Shown here piece by piece: positions 1 to 7,722 of a stretch of DNA of 17,219 nt; position 1 is the first letter of the stretch, and each line of letters opens with the position of its first letter. Source of the DNA: JALHTV01 sp049510055. Lineage in GTDB: Bacteria; Planctomycetota; Phycisphaerae; SM23-33. The notes under the pieces are model-generated. The model was not told where the DNA came from, did not search any database, and saw nothing but the letters and a program-made list of their open reading frames with translations. Position numbers and translations under genes: made by a program. The stretch lies in the NCBI GenBank assembly GCA_049510055.1, contig JBEKZI010000040.1:1-17219 (forward strand). The letters run 5' to 3'.

Positions 1-353
1 GCCACCGCCAGCACCGTGGAGGCCAGCCCGCCGGTCAGCGCCGCCTCTCGCGTGGCCAGGGCCGCGACGATCCAGCCCGTCGGCAACGGCAGGAACGTGC
101 AGCACAAGGACAGGTACATCGCGAACCCGATCAGCTTCGCCGCCGGCGAGGCCGCCACGAAGGTGCGGACGGGTTGATGCAACCACTGCGTCCATGAGCC
201 GCCACCGGGCGCCAGGGTCGCCAGCGCCACGCAGGCCGCCACCAGCCACAGCGCGTAGGCCACGAACCACCGCCGCAGCGAGATGCCGTCGGCCGGCGGA
301 AGGGTTGTCGTGCTTGCGGTCGCGGAGGGATTAGGCGTCGATGAGTTTTCCAT
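1..353 (-). CDS. Partial membrane protein, possibly VTT/DedA-like
   Basis: Only the first 117 codons are in the window; the gene runs off the left edge. The protein starts MENSSTPNPS with a Ser/Thr/Pro-rich cytoplasmic head. A hydrophobic segment follows (about residues 30-48, WFVAYALWLVAACVALATL), then a second hydrophobic stretch containing FLPLPTGW. A Pro-rich FLPLPT motif between membrane segments is reminiscent of VTT/SNARE-associated (DedA-like) membrane proteins. That assignment is from memory of the family and weak, because most of the domain is missing. The ATG at 353 lies inside the end of the upstream ABC ATPase gene (23-base overlap), so the two are probably translationally coupled and co-transcribed with the permease. 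A function related to the transporter is possible but not shown. Confidence 0.55.
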   Translation of the reverse strand, partial: MENSSTPNPSATASTTTLPPADGISLRRWFVAYALWLVAACVALATLAPGGGSWTQWLHQPVRTFVAASPAAKLIGFAMYLSLCCTFLPLPTGWIVAALATREAALTGGLASTVLAV

Positions 354-1008
354 CTCTCATGTGTACGACGCGCCGAGCGACCGAAGCCGCCTCGGCGCTG
401 TGGGTGATCATCACGATGGTCTGCCGCCGGCTGTGATGCAGCTCGGCAAAAAGCGCCAGCAGCCGCTCGGCGTTGTCGCTGTCCAGGTTGCCCGTGGGCT
501 CATCGGCCAGGAGCAGGTCCGGCTCGTGCGCCAGCGCCCGCACGACGGCCACGCGCTGCTGCTCGCCGATGGACATCTGCCCGGGCTTGCGCCGCATGAC
601 GTGCTCAACGCCCATTTCTTCGAACAGCCGCCGGACGCGACCGTCCGTCCCGGCCAGGCCTCGAACCCGCAGCGAAATCGCCACGTTGTGCTCGGCCGTC
701 AGCACGCCCAGCAGATTGAACCGCTGGAACACAGTGCCGACGTTTCGCTGCCGCATCCGCTGAAGCTCCCCGCCGCCGCGCGGCACGACCCGGCCGCATA
801 GTTCCAGCGTCCCGGCGTCGGGCGGCGTCACCAGGCCCAGGATGTGCAGCAGCGTGCTCTTGCCGCAGCCGCTGGGACCCATCACGGCCAGGAACTCCCC
901 GCGGCGCACCGTCAGGTCCAGCCCGCGCAGCACGTGCACGCGGGCCGGCCCGCTGCCGTAGGACTTCTCCAGCCCTCGCGCCGCCAGGATATTTTCCTCG
1001 TCAGCCAT
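331..1008 (-). CDS. ABC transporter ATP-binding protein (LolD/MacB type)
   Basis: A 225-residue nucleotide-binding subunit of the LolD/MacB/FtsE class, which powers FtsX-like permeases in lipoprotein release or efflux across the envelope. Visible motifs are Walker A GPSGCGKS (residues 44-51), the Q-loop Gln in VFQRFNLL (about 95), Walker B LLLADEP (165-171) with the following TGNLD typical of this class, and the switch His in MITHS (203). The signature reads MSIGEQQRVAVVRAL where LSGGQQQR is usual, so the first Gly of SGG is replaced by Ile while the second Gly is kept. Length is normal for the family (about 220-235). It starts 13 bases after the permease stop and overlaps the next gene by 23 bases, indicating one operon. 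The substrate cannot be told from sequence. Confidence 0.93.
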   Translation of the reverse strand: MADEENILAARGLEKSYGSGPARVHVLRGLDLTVRRGEFLAVMGPSGCGKSTLLHILGLVTPPDAGTLELCGRVVPRGGGELQRMRQRNVGTVFQRFNLLGVLTAEHNVAISLRVRGLAGTDGRVRRLFEEMGVEHVMRRKPGQMSIGEQQRVAVVRALAHEPDLLLADEPTGNLDSDNAERLLALFAELHHSRRQTIVMITHSAEAASVARRVVHMRDGKLIDA

Positions 1009-1021
1009 TACGAATGCGGAC

Positions 1022-2239
1022 TCATTCCAGCGTCAACGCCTCGACCACGTCCACGCGCGTGGCCCGCCAGGCGGGATACCCCGCCGCCGCGACGGCGCCC
1101 GCCAGCGCCACCCACGCCGCGACGGCGATCCAGTGTCCCGTGATTGTGACGGTCAGCAGCGGCCGGGCGGCCTGGATGATCCAGCCCGCCAGAAAGCTCA
1201 ACGCCACGCCCGCCGCCGTCCCGGCGCCGGTCAGCAGCAGCGACTCAGCCAGCACCTGCCGCAGGAGAAAGAAGTCGGACGCCCCGCAGGATTTCAGGAT
1301 TGCGATCTCGCGCGTCCGCTGGAGCACCATCGTGTACAGCGTGATCATGATGAACAGGAAGGCGATGACCATCGCGATGACGTTCACCGCGTCCACGTAA
1401 ACGAACATGATGCCGAATTTCTCCAGCAGCATGCCGCGGTAGCGCGTCAGGGGCACGACCTCCTGGCCGGTGGTGGCGGCGATGGCCCGGGCGGCCGGGC
1501 CGACGTCCACGCCGTCGGCGAGCTTGACGAACATCAGCGTGCTCTTGGTGACGTCGCCGTTGCCGAACAGGTACTGGGCCGTCGGCCGCGGCATGAACAC
1601 GCGGGCCATCACGCCGGCCGGGGCGATGCCCACGATCGTCCAGTGGTGGTTGGCCGCCTCGACGACCTGGCCGAGGCGGTACCCGCCGGCCCGCGCCAGG
1701 CGCGAATCAATTACCAGTTCCAGGCCGTCGTGATTCGGGTCGGACAGGTCCTGCTCGGTCAGCTCCAGGGGCTGGTCGCCCTGCGTGCCGGCGGTCAGCA
1801 GCTTTTCGTTCAGCCAGCGGCCGAAGCGGCCTTGGGGGTCGGCCAGGCGGCCGCTGGAGAGCTTCCGCCCGCTGGTGAGATAGCCCCACTGGTCGCTATC
1901 CACGCCGACGGCCGTCTGGTCCTGCCCGGCCAGTTTGAACTGCCAGGTGAACACGGGGATGACACGCCGCACGATCCGGCCGTGCGCGGCGGCGATGCGC
2001 TCGGCGAAACGGTCGGGCAGGGCCGAGCCGCTCTTGTCGGAGGCGTTCTCGCCCCAGCCGCGGGGAAAGACGATCAGGTCGGCGTCCACCGACTCCCATC
2101 GGTCGGCGATCTCGCCCAGGCTGCCGCGCGACAGCCCTGCCAGCGTGATGAACATGCACACGCCGATGCCGATGCCCAAGGCGCTGAGGACGCTTCGCAG
2201 CTTGTGGTGCAGAATGTTGGCCAGCGGCAGATAGTCCAT
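1022..2239 (-). CDS. ABC transporter permease, MacB/FtsX family
   Basis: A 405-residue inner-membrane permease with the MacB/LolC/FtsX plan. The first transmembrane helix (about residues 13-38, SVLSALGIGIGVCMFITLAG) follows the typical N-terminal amphipathic segment. A large extracytoplasmic domain (about 40-275) corresponds to MacB_PCD. The C-terminal FtsX domain has three hydrophobic segments (VNVIAMVIAFLFIMITLYTM, LLLTGAGTAAGVALSFLAGW, HWIAVAAWVALAGAVAAAGY). The coupling region REIAILKSCGAS and the ending YPAWRATRVDVVEALTLE are classic for the family. It is the first gene of a minus-strand set followed directly by its ATPase, so the pair should form a homodimeric type VII ABC transporter. 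No outer-membrane or adaptor partner is visible. The ATG at 2239 fits the expected short cytoplasmic N-terminus (MDYLPLANILHHKLRS). Confidence 0.92.
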   Translation of the reverse strand: MDYLPLANILHHKLRSVLSALGIGIGVCMFITLAGLSRGSLGEIADRWESVDADLIVFPRGWGENASDKSGSALPDRFAERIAAAHGRIVRRVIPVFTWQFKLAGQDQTAVGVDSDQWGYLTSGRKLSSGRLADPQGRFGRWLNEKLLTAGTQGDQPLELTEQDLSDPNHDGLELVIDSRLARAGGYRLGQVVEAANHHWTIVGIAPAGVMARVFMPRPTAQYLFGNGDVTKSTLMFVKLADGVDVGPAARAIAATTGQEVVPLTRYRGMLLEKFGIMFVYVDAVNVIAMVIAFLFIMITLYTMVLQRTREIAILKSCGASDFFLLRQVLAESLLLTGAGTAAGVALSFLAGWIIQAARPLLTVTITGHWIAVAAWVALAGAVAAAGYPAWRATRVDVVEALTLE

Positions 2240-2371
2240 GCGTGGTCAACCTTCGGTGCTTGCCCGCCGGAGCGGTTTGCGGCACACTTAGCATAGCCTG
2301 GCAGCCGCGGGCAAGCTCCGGCGCGCCAGGGCTAGGGCCGGCGGTCGTGCCGGCGCAGGTGTGCTTATACC

Positions 2372-4444
2372 ATGAAACGCACGGGCACGGCGTGGAAATG
2401 TCTGCTGGCGCTGGCGGCCGCGGCGGTCGCCGCCCTTAGCGAAACGGCCGTCGCCGGAGATGCGTGGTTCAGCGGCGCCTGGCCCTATCGGCGGCCGGTG
2501 ACCGTGGCGGAGGCTGCACCCACGCGGCTGGAGGGGGATGACATCGCCTACGTCACGATGATGACCGGCGGGCTCGCCAAGCCCGATGGCAGTGACATCC
2601 GCGTGGCCTCGCCCGCCGGGCAGGAGATGCCCAGCCGCGTCCTGATGACCGGCCCGGGCGATCAGGCCACCGTGGCCTTCGCCCTCCAGCCCAAGGAAAA
2701 AACCTACTACGTTTATTTCGGCAACCCCGCGGCCGGGACGGCCAAGCCGCTGGAGATCCGCCGCGGCGTGCTGATGGAGGTCTGGGACTACAACGGGCGG
2801 CCCGTGCGGACCTTTTCACAGATGCAGGAAATTTTCGACTCTCCCGGCGAACCCCTCGGCCGGTGCTTTCAGCAGGGCGTCTTTCTGGGCTACAACCCTT
2901 TCGGGCCGAGCAATCGCATCGCTGTGCGATACACCGGCTACCTGGTCTGCCCCTGGTCGGGCAATTACATCTTCTGCACGTCCAGCCAGGACGCCTCGTT
3001 CCTGACGGTGGACGACAAGTTGGTCGTCGAGAACGGTGGGCGGCACGGGCCTCAGCGCGAGCCGCGACAGACGGGGCAGATCGAGCTTCAATCCGGCCTG
3101 CACAAGCTTACCGTGTACCAGGCGTGCAGCGGCAACTGGTTCCCGGTCATCATAGCCGCCTGGCAGCCGCCGGGGGCCATGCAGATCAAACCCATTCCGT
3201 CCTCCGCCTTCGCCAGGGCCGTCGAGGCCCAGCCCCAGGCGATGGAGGAACGCTACCAGGGCGTCGCCGTCGATTTCGTCGCCGTTCACGCCGGCGAGGC
3301 CGGCTGGGAGGGCGCCCAGACGCAGCGGTATTCCTTCAAGGCCGTCACCGGTAACACCGGCGGGCAGCCGCCGGCGGTGCTTTGGAATTTCGGCGACGGC
3401 CAGACCTCGCGCCAGGCGACGGTGGACCACGTGTATCTGACGGCGGGGGATTACACGGTGACGTTGACCGTCCGCACGGCCAGCGGGGGAGAATACAAGC
3501 GGGTCAACCGCTTGGCGATTTCCCGGCCGTGGACGAAATTGGCCGACGAGGCACATGACGAGATGGCACAGCACGCCGCGATCGTGGCCGGCTACGACTT
3601 GGCCGGCCTGGGCGACGAGGCGCTAGCGGCGGCCTGCCGGCTCTTTCAGCAGACGGACCGGCCGGCTGACGTGATGCGAGCGGCCGAGGCGCTGTTCCAG
3701 CGGAACAAGGCCCATGCCTCCCCCGCGGCGGCTGCGATGTACGCCGACGCGATGTCGGCCGGCGGCCAGCCCGCCAAGGCCGCCGAGGCGATGCTGCAAG
3801 CGGCCAAGCAGGTGGAGACGCCGGAGGCCCGCGCCGCTCTTTTGGTCCGCGCCGGCCAACTGTTTCTGGAAGCCGGCACGGGTGCGGACCAGGCCATGTC
3901 CGCCTTTGGGGAAGCCGCCGCGCTGCTGGGCTCCTCCGGGCGGTCGGGTGTCCTTCGCTCGGCCCACATTGGGATGGGGGACGTCTGGCGGCTTCGCGGC
4001 GACGGCGGCAAGGCCCTGGCGGAATACCAAGCCGCCGGGACGGCCTCCGCGGATTCGCCCGTCATGGCGGAGGTGCGTCAGGGCGACATGGCCAGGCACG
4101 TCGAGGCTTACCTGAGGGACAAGGACTACAAGTCCGCCGAGGATTATCTGGCCCGCTGGGCCGACGCGGCGCCCGCCGACAAGCTGGAGGGCTATTGGTC
4201 GCTGCTGCGGGTCAAGGCGTTCTTGGCCCAGGACCGCAACACCCAGGCCGCCGCCGAGGCCCGGACGCTCGTGGCGGCCAACCCGTCGTCCCCGTACGCC
4301 CCGCAGTTGCTCGCTCTGGCGGCCGAGGCGTACACCAAGCTGTCTCAGCCGGAGCAGGCAATGGCGATGCGAAAACAGCTTTTGGAAAAATACCCCGAAT
4401 CGCCTCTGGCCGCGGAGGCATCCAAGAAGGCCGCTGCGCCATAG
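2372..4444 (+). CDS. Secreted protein with DUF2341-like, PA14-like, PKD and TPR regions
   Basis: A 690-residue exported protein. Residues 1-28 form a signal peptide (MKRTGTAWK, hydrophobic Ala-rich core, AVAG cleavage-like end). About 30-125 resemble a DUF2341-type beta domain (WPYRRPVTV ... TYYVYFGNPAA). About 130-275 resemble a PA14-like carbohydrate-binding fold (YTGYLVCPWSGNYIF, DDKLVVENGG, SGLHKLTVYQ). About 295-385 is a PKD domain, with the diagnostic WNFGDGQTS, DHVYLTAGDYTVTLTV. From about 390 to the end the sequence is helical and Ala-rich with TPR-like repeats (AKAAEAMLQAAKQ, GKALAEYQAAGTA, YAPQLLALAAEAYTKL, final QLLEKYPESPLAAEASKKA). No catalytic motif is visible, so a binding or scaffolding role outside the cytoplasm is inferred. 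It diverges from the ABC genes and converges on rpiB with a single base between the stop codons. Confidence 0.85.
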   Translation: MKRTGTAWKCLLALAAAAVAALSETAVAGDAWFSGAWPYRRPVTVAEAAPTRLEGDDIAYVTMMTGGLAKPDGSDIRVASPAGQEMPSRVLMTGPGDQATVAFALQPKEKTYYVYFGNPAAGTAKPLEIRRGVLMEVWDYNGRPVRTFSQMQEIFDSPGEPLGRCFQQGVFLGYNPFGPSNRIAVRYTGYLVCPWSGNYIFCTSSQDASFLTVDDKLVVENGGRHGPQREPRQTGQIELQSGLHKLTVYQACSGNWFPVIIAAWQPPGAMQIKPIPSSAFARAVEAQPQAMEERYQGVAVDFVAVHAGEAGWEGAQTQRYSFKAVTGNTGGQPPAVLWNFGDGQTSRQATVDHVYLTAGDYTVTLTVRTASGGEYKRVNRLAISRPWTKLADEAHDEMAQHAAIVAGYDLAGLGDEALAAACRLFQQTDRPADVMRAAEALFQRNKAHASPAAAAMYADAMSAGGQPAKAAEAMLQAAKQVETPEARAALLVRAGQLFLEAGTGADQAMSAFGEAAALLGSSGRSGVLRSAHIGMGDVWRLRGDGGKALAEYQAAGTASADSPVMAEVRQGDMARHVEAYLRDKDYKSAEDYLARWADAAPADKLEGYWSLLRVKAFLAQDRNTQAAAEARTLVAANPSSPYAPQLLALAAEAYTKLSQPEQAMAMRKQLLEKYPESPLAAEASKKAAAP

Positions 4445-4445
4445 G

Positions 4446-4985
4446 CTAACTGCCCCGCAGCGGGGGAATGGGGAGGGTAGAGTTAGGGTCTCCCGGCCCG
4501 CTGGCGGCCAAGCCGTTCTTTTCGTTGTAGGCGGAGGGGTCCTTGCCTCGCTCGATCCAGCCGATCTTTCGGACACGGCGTTCGTGTCGCCCGCCGGCGT
4601 CGAAGGTGGTGTCCAGCCAGCTGGCGACGATGCGGCGGATGAGTTCCTCGCCCAGCACGTCGCTGGCCAGGCACAGGACGTTGGCGTTATTGTGTCGGCG
4701 GGACATCTGGGCGGTGAGCTCGTCGTGGCACAGGGCGGCGCGAATGCCCGGCACCTTGTTGGCGCAGATGGTCATGCCGATGCCGCTGCCGCAGACGAGG
4801 ATCGCGAAGTCGGCCTGGCCTTCGGCCACGGCCCTGGCGGCGGGGTAGGCCAGGTCGGGATAATCGCAGCTGCGGGCGCTGTTGGTCCCCATGTCCAGGA
4901 CCTGGCAGCCCCGCTCGGCCAGCTGGATGGAGATACGCTCCTTGACGCGGTGTCCTCGGTGATCAGCGGCGAGTGCGATTTTCAT
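4446..4985 (-). CDS. rpiB: Ribose-5-phosphate isomerase B
   Basis: A 179-residue RpiB/LacA-type isomerase, interconverting ribose 5-phosphate and ribulose 5-phosphate in the cytoplasmic pentose phosphate pathway. Recognisable are the start MKIALAADHRG, the Asp of DYPDLA, the catalytic loop ILVCGSGIGM with its Cys, the anion-hole region ANKVPGIRAA, and the CHDELTAQMSRRHNNANVLCL segment. The ATG at 4985 is preferred over upstream in-frame codons because the family begins exactly there and a strong GGAAGGA ribosome-binding site precedes it by about 7 bases. The gene starts 23 bases inside the preceding Sua5/phosphatase gene, so translational coupling is likely. The family is usually about 145-155 residues; here a tail of roughly 20-25 residues (from about LAASGPGDPN) is encoded by the GC-rich inverted-repeat region at the convergent gene end. 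Confidence 0.95.
   Translation of the reverse strand: MKIALAADHRGHRVKERISIQLAERGCQVLDMGTNSARSCDYPDLAYPAARAVAEGQADFAILVCGSGIGMTICANKVPGIRAALCHDELTAQMSRRHNNANVLCLASDVLGEELIRRIVASWLDTTFDAGGRHERRVRKIGWIERGKDPSAYNEKNGLAASGPGDPNSTLPIPPLRGS
4453..4465. terminator. GC-rich inverted repeat at convergent gene ends
   Basis: CCCCGC and GCGGGG are separated by a single A, just downstream of the plus-strand stop (4442-4444) and inside the last codons of rpiB on the minus strand. In a transcript the inner bases would open to leave a short stem. There is no T-run on either side, so a Rho-independent terminator is doubtful. It may slow polymerases where the two genes converge. Confidence 0.3.
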
Positions 4986-6096
4986 GGAGTTCCTTCCCGA
5001 GTATGTCGTGCAGCGCCTGCTGAATCTTCTTGGCGGTGCGACGATACACCTCCGCGGGGCCGCCCGCCGGATCGGAAATGTCCTCACGCGGCGAAAGCCG
5101 CCTGACCTTTCCGGCGGAGGTTGGCAATAGTTCTACGACGGCGGCCACGTGCTCGTTCGACATGCAGAATACCATATCGGCTTGGTCAATCAAATCCTTC
5201 GTGAGCTTCCGGCTGCGGTGGCCGGTGAGGTCGGCGCCCAGTTCCCCGGCGGCCTGGATCGCCACCGGCGAGGCCGGTAAGTCGTCGGCGGCCCAGACGC
5301 CGGCGGAGAGGATCTCCCATCCGGCCTCCGGCAGCTTGCCCGGCGTGGTGCCGAGTCGCTCGGCCAGCATTTTGCGGGACAGCGCGACGGCCAGGGGGCT
5401 GCGGCAGGTGTTGCCCGTGCAGACGAACAGGATCGTGCGGCGCATCAGGCGGGCGATTTGGCGCTCGCCGTACACGCCCTGGCGGACGATGCGCCAACTG
5501 TCGCCCTCGACGGCGACGATGGTGCTGTCGGCCCCGTAGCGCGTCGGGCCGCTGTCGATCAGCAAATCGATCCGCCCCTCCAGGGCCTCCAGCACGTCCT
5601 TGGCGTTGCGCGGGCTGGGCGCGCCGGGCAGGTTGGCGCTGGGCGCCACCACTGGCCAATCCACCGCGGCCAGCATCTCCCGCGCCAGCGGCAGGTCCGG
5701 ACAGCGCAGGCCGATGGTGTCCTGCCAGCACAGCACGTCGTACAGCCCGGCCTTGGTGAAGCGCTCCTCGGCCAGTTGGCCGCCCACAGGCAACAGAAGC
5801 GTCAGCGGTCCCGGCCAGGCCTTGGCCATCAGCCGTTGGGCGGGGACGGGAATGTCGGCCACGTAAAGCTCGGCGTCCTGGGGGGTGGCCAGGTGCACGC
5901 TGAACGGACGGCTGGGGCGGTTCTTCAGCTCCCGCAGCCGCTCCATGGCCTGGGGGATGTTGGCCAGGGCGGCCACGCCGTAGACCGTCTCTGTGGCAAA
6001 GCCCACCAATTGCCCGGCCGACAGGGCCGCCGCGCCGCGCTGGGCGGCCTTAGTCTGTTGCGCACGAGAAGCGGCCTGGATAACGGTCGTCGCCAT
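4963..6096 (-). CDS. Fused threonylcarbamoyl-AMP synthase (Sua5/YrdC) and YwlE-like LMW phosphatase
   Basis: A 377-residue two-domain protein. About residues 10-205 are a YrdC/Sua5 domain, which makes threonylcarbamoyl-AMP for the t6A37 tRNA modification: GFATETVYGVAALA, the LKNRPSRPFSVHL substrate loop, TIGLRCPD and the VVAPSAN motif are all present. After a very short linker, about 220-370 form a low-molecular-weight protein phosphatase. Its P-loop is VCTGNTCRSP (nucleophile Cys226), and the general-acid Asp lies in ISDPAGGPAEVYRRT. Thr in CTGNTCR and the DPxGG pattern match Bacillus YwlE, the protein-arginine phosphatase, better than the CLGNICR tyrosine phosphatases; specificity is inferred. 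Separate sua5, ywlE and rpiB genes are neighbours in Firmicutes, and here rpiB overlaps the 3' end. I chose ATG 6096 over TTG 6111 because GGCGGA precedes it and the predicted transcription start falls near 6110. Confidence 0.92.
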   Translation of the reverse strand: MATTVIQAASRAQQTKAAQRGAAALSAGQLVGFATETVYGVAALANIPQAMERLRELKNRPSRPFSVHLATPQDAELYVADIPVPAQRLMAKAWPGPLTLLLPVGGQLAEERFTKAGLYDVLCWQDTIGLRCPDLPLAREMLAAVDWPVVAPSANLPGAPSPRNAKDVLEALEGRIDLLIDSGPTRYGADSTIVAVEGDSWRIVRQGVYGERQIARLMRRTILFVCTGNTCRSPLAVALSRKMLAERLGTTPGKLPEAGWEILSAGVWAADDLPASPVAIQAAGELGADLTGHRSRKLTKDLIDQADMVFCMSNEHVAAVVELLPTSAGKVRRLSPREDISDPAGGPAEVYRRTAKKIQQALHDILGKELHENRTRR

Positions 6097-6116
6097 GGGA
6101 TTGTCCGCCAAGCGAC

Positions 6117-6146
6117 ATTATCGAGATTTACTTGCGGGCAAGTCAA
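6117..6146 (-). promoter_or_regulatory. Sigma-70-type promoter for the Sua5-phosphatase/rpiB operon
   Basis: On the minus strand TTGACT (6146-6141) and GATAAT (6122-6117) are separated by 18 bases; each hexamer matches the consensus at 5 of 6 positions. The start would fall near 6110, giving a leader of about 14 bases that just includes the GGCGGA ribosome-binding site before ATG 6096. Confidence 0.6.
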
Positions 6147-6207
6147 GCCGACCGGCCCTGGCCGAGGGTGCTATTTGCCTGTACCATGCCGGCCGAGGAA
6201 AAATCGC

Positions 6208-7722
6208 ATGGTGCAGAGCCCGAAGGCCAAAGCCGTGGAGAAGTGGGGGATTTTCGAACTGGCCCTTTCGTCGTCTTTGTTAAAAAGACCGGCCAGGGGA
6301 AATCCCTTCCGTGACGTGCAATTCGGCGCTAGCTTCACCTTCAAGCACCAGACGGTACACGTGGACGGTTTTTACGACGGCGACGGCGTCTATTGCGTCC
6401 GCTTCATGCCGGATGAGATCGGGCCGTGGTCCTACGTGACGCACAGCAACGCACCCCGCCTCGACGGGGTGCGCGGCACGTTCCTCTGCACGCCGCCGTC
6501 GGCGGGCAACCACGGGCCGGTGGACGTGTACCGCTACTTCCACTTCGTCCACGCCGACGGTGAGCGGCACTACCCCTTCGGCACGACCTGCTACGCCTGG
6601 ATTCATCAGCCGCCGGCCTTGCGTGCCCAGACGCTGCGGACGCTGGCGCGATCGCCCTTCAACAAGCTGCGGATGTGCGTGTTCCCCAAGCATTATGTCT
6701 ACAACACCAACGAGCCGGACTGTTTCCCTTTTTTGCAAAAGCCACAAAAACCGCAAAAGCACCCACCGCGGCGGGGGCGAGAGCGAGATCAAGAAAAGTG
6801 GTCCTGGGATTTGGATCGCTTTGACGTGCGGTTCTGGCGGAAGCTGGACCGCTGCGTGGCGCGGCTGTGCGAGCTGGGCATCCAGGCTGACTTGATCCTG
6901 TTCCATCCTTACGACCGCTGGGGATTCGCCAATCTGGATGCTCAGACCGAGGAGCGGTACCTCAAATATCTCATCGCTCGGCTGGCCGCGTATCGCAACG
7001 TGTGGTGGTCGATGGCCAACGAGTGGGACTTCATGAAGGCCAAGACGGTCAAGGATTTCGACCGCTACTTCCGCATCGTCCGCGCCAACGACCCGTACGG
7101 CCATCTCCGCAGCGTGCACAACGGCCGGATTTTTTACGATCACACGAAACCCTGGGTCACCCATTGCAGCGTGCAGCACGCCGACCTGACGAAGGTGGCG
7201 GAGTGGCGCGAGCAATACGTCAAGCCCGTGGTGGTGGACGAGTGCGGCTACGAGGGCGACATCGAGCGGCGGTGGGGCAACCTGCCCGGCTGGGAGCTGG
7301 TCCACCGCGTCTGGATGGGCGTGGTCCGCGGCGGGTACGTGGGGCATGGCGAGACGTTCCTGCATCGCCGAGACGTCCTGTGGTGGTCCAAGGGCGGGCG
7401 GCTTTACGGCCAAAGCGCTTCGCGGATCGCGTTCCTGCGGCGGATTCTGGAGCGATCCCCCCGGGCCGCCCTGGAGCCGGTCAGCCTGGGCCGCGGAAAC
7501 GACGCCCTGGCCCGGCCGGGGGAGTATTACCTGTTCTATTACGGCCTGCACCAGCCGGCCAAGATGCCGATGGACCTCCCGGCCGGTGGGCGCTTCCGCG
7601 TGGAACTCATCGACACTTGGAGGGAGACCATCCGGCCGCTGGCGGGCACGTTCAAGGGCAAGTTCACGCTGAAGCTGCCCGGCAAACCTTTCATGGCCGT
7701 GCGGATGACGAAGGTGAACTAG
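6208..7722 (+). CDS. Glycosidase-like protein, DUF5060/DUF4038/DUF5605 architecture
   Basis: A 504-residue protein with three recognisable parts. An N-terminal beta domain of DUF5060 type covers about residues 10-100 (WGIFELAL, VHVDGFYDGDGVYCVRFMPDE, SAGNHGPV). A TIM-barrel DUF4038-type domain covers about 110-400 (YPFGTTCYAWIHQ, FNKLRMCVFPKHY, ADLILFHPYDRWGF). A C-terminal DUF5605-like beta domain is seen in YYLFYYGLHQP and DTWRETIRPL. Glu272 in WSMANEWD and Glu345 in VVVDECGYEGD sit where clan GH-A enzymes carry the acid/base and nucleophile, so retaining glycosidase activity on a plant or algal glycan is plausible but unproved. No signal peptide is seen, suggesting a cytoplasmic enzyme. 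The start at 6208 is chosen because GAGGA lies about 8 bases upstream and the domain begins there; longer in-frame reading upstream is antisense to the Sua5 gene. A Lys/Arg/Gln/Pro-rich insert occupies about residues 176-197. Confidence 0.87.
   Translation: MVQSPKAKAVEKWGIFELALSSSLLKRPARGNPFRDVQFGASFTFKHQTVHVDGFYDGDGVYCVRFMPDEIGPWSYVTHSNAPRLDGVRGTFLCTPPSAGNHGPVDVYRYFHFVHADGERHYPFGTTCYAWIHQPPALRAQTLRTLARSPFNKLRMCVFPKHYVYNTNEPDCFPFLQKPQKPQKHPPRRGRERDQEKWSWDLDRFDVRFWRKLDRCVARLCELGIQADLILFHPYDRWGFANLDAQTEERYLKYLIARLAAYRNVWWSMANEWDFMKAKTVKDFDRYFRIVRANDPYGHLRSVHNGRIFYDHTKPWVTHCSVQHADLTKVAEWREQYVKPVVVDECGYEGDIERRWGNLPGWELVHRVWMGVVRGGYVGHGETFLHRRDVLWWSKGGRLYGQSASRIAFLRRILERSPRAALEPVSLGRGNDALARPGEYYLFYYGLHQPAKMPMDLPAGGRFRVELIDTWRETIRPLAGTFKGKFTLKLPGKPFMAVRMTKVN
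6736..6762 (+). repeat. Three 9-base tandem units encoding QKP QKP QKH
   Basis: Three consecutive 9-base units (CAAAAGCCA, CAAAAACCG, CAAAAGCAC) lie within the glycosidase-like gene. They begin a strongly basic low-complexity stretch ending near GRERDQEKW, in what should be a loop of the barrel. The frame is kept. Confidence 0.7.

Noticed and set aside
331..353. Possible frameshift between the ABC ATPase and the following membrane protein.
   Set aside because: Both reading frames have proper ends: the ATPase has a normal C-terminus and the next protein its own ATG. A 23-base overlap is ordinary.
1133..2296. Plus-strand open frame opposite the ABC permease.
   Set aside because: Its product is rich in His, Gln, Asp and Arg, typical of antisense reading of a membrane protein gene.
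5458..6207. Open upstream extension of the glycosidase-like reading frame (250 codons).
   Set aside because: It is antisense to the well-supported Sua5/phosphatase gene, has no domain, and ATG 6208 has a good ribosome-binding site.
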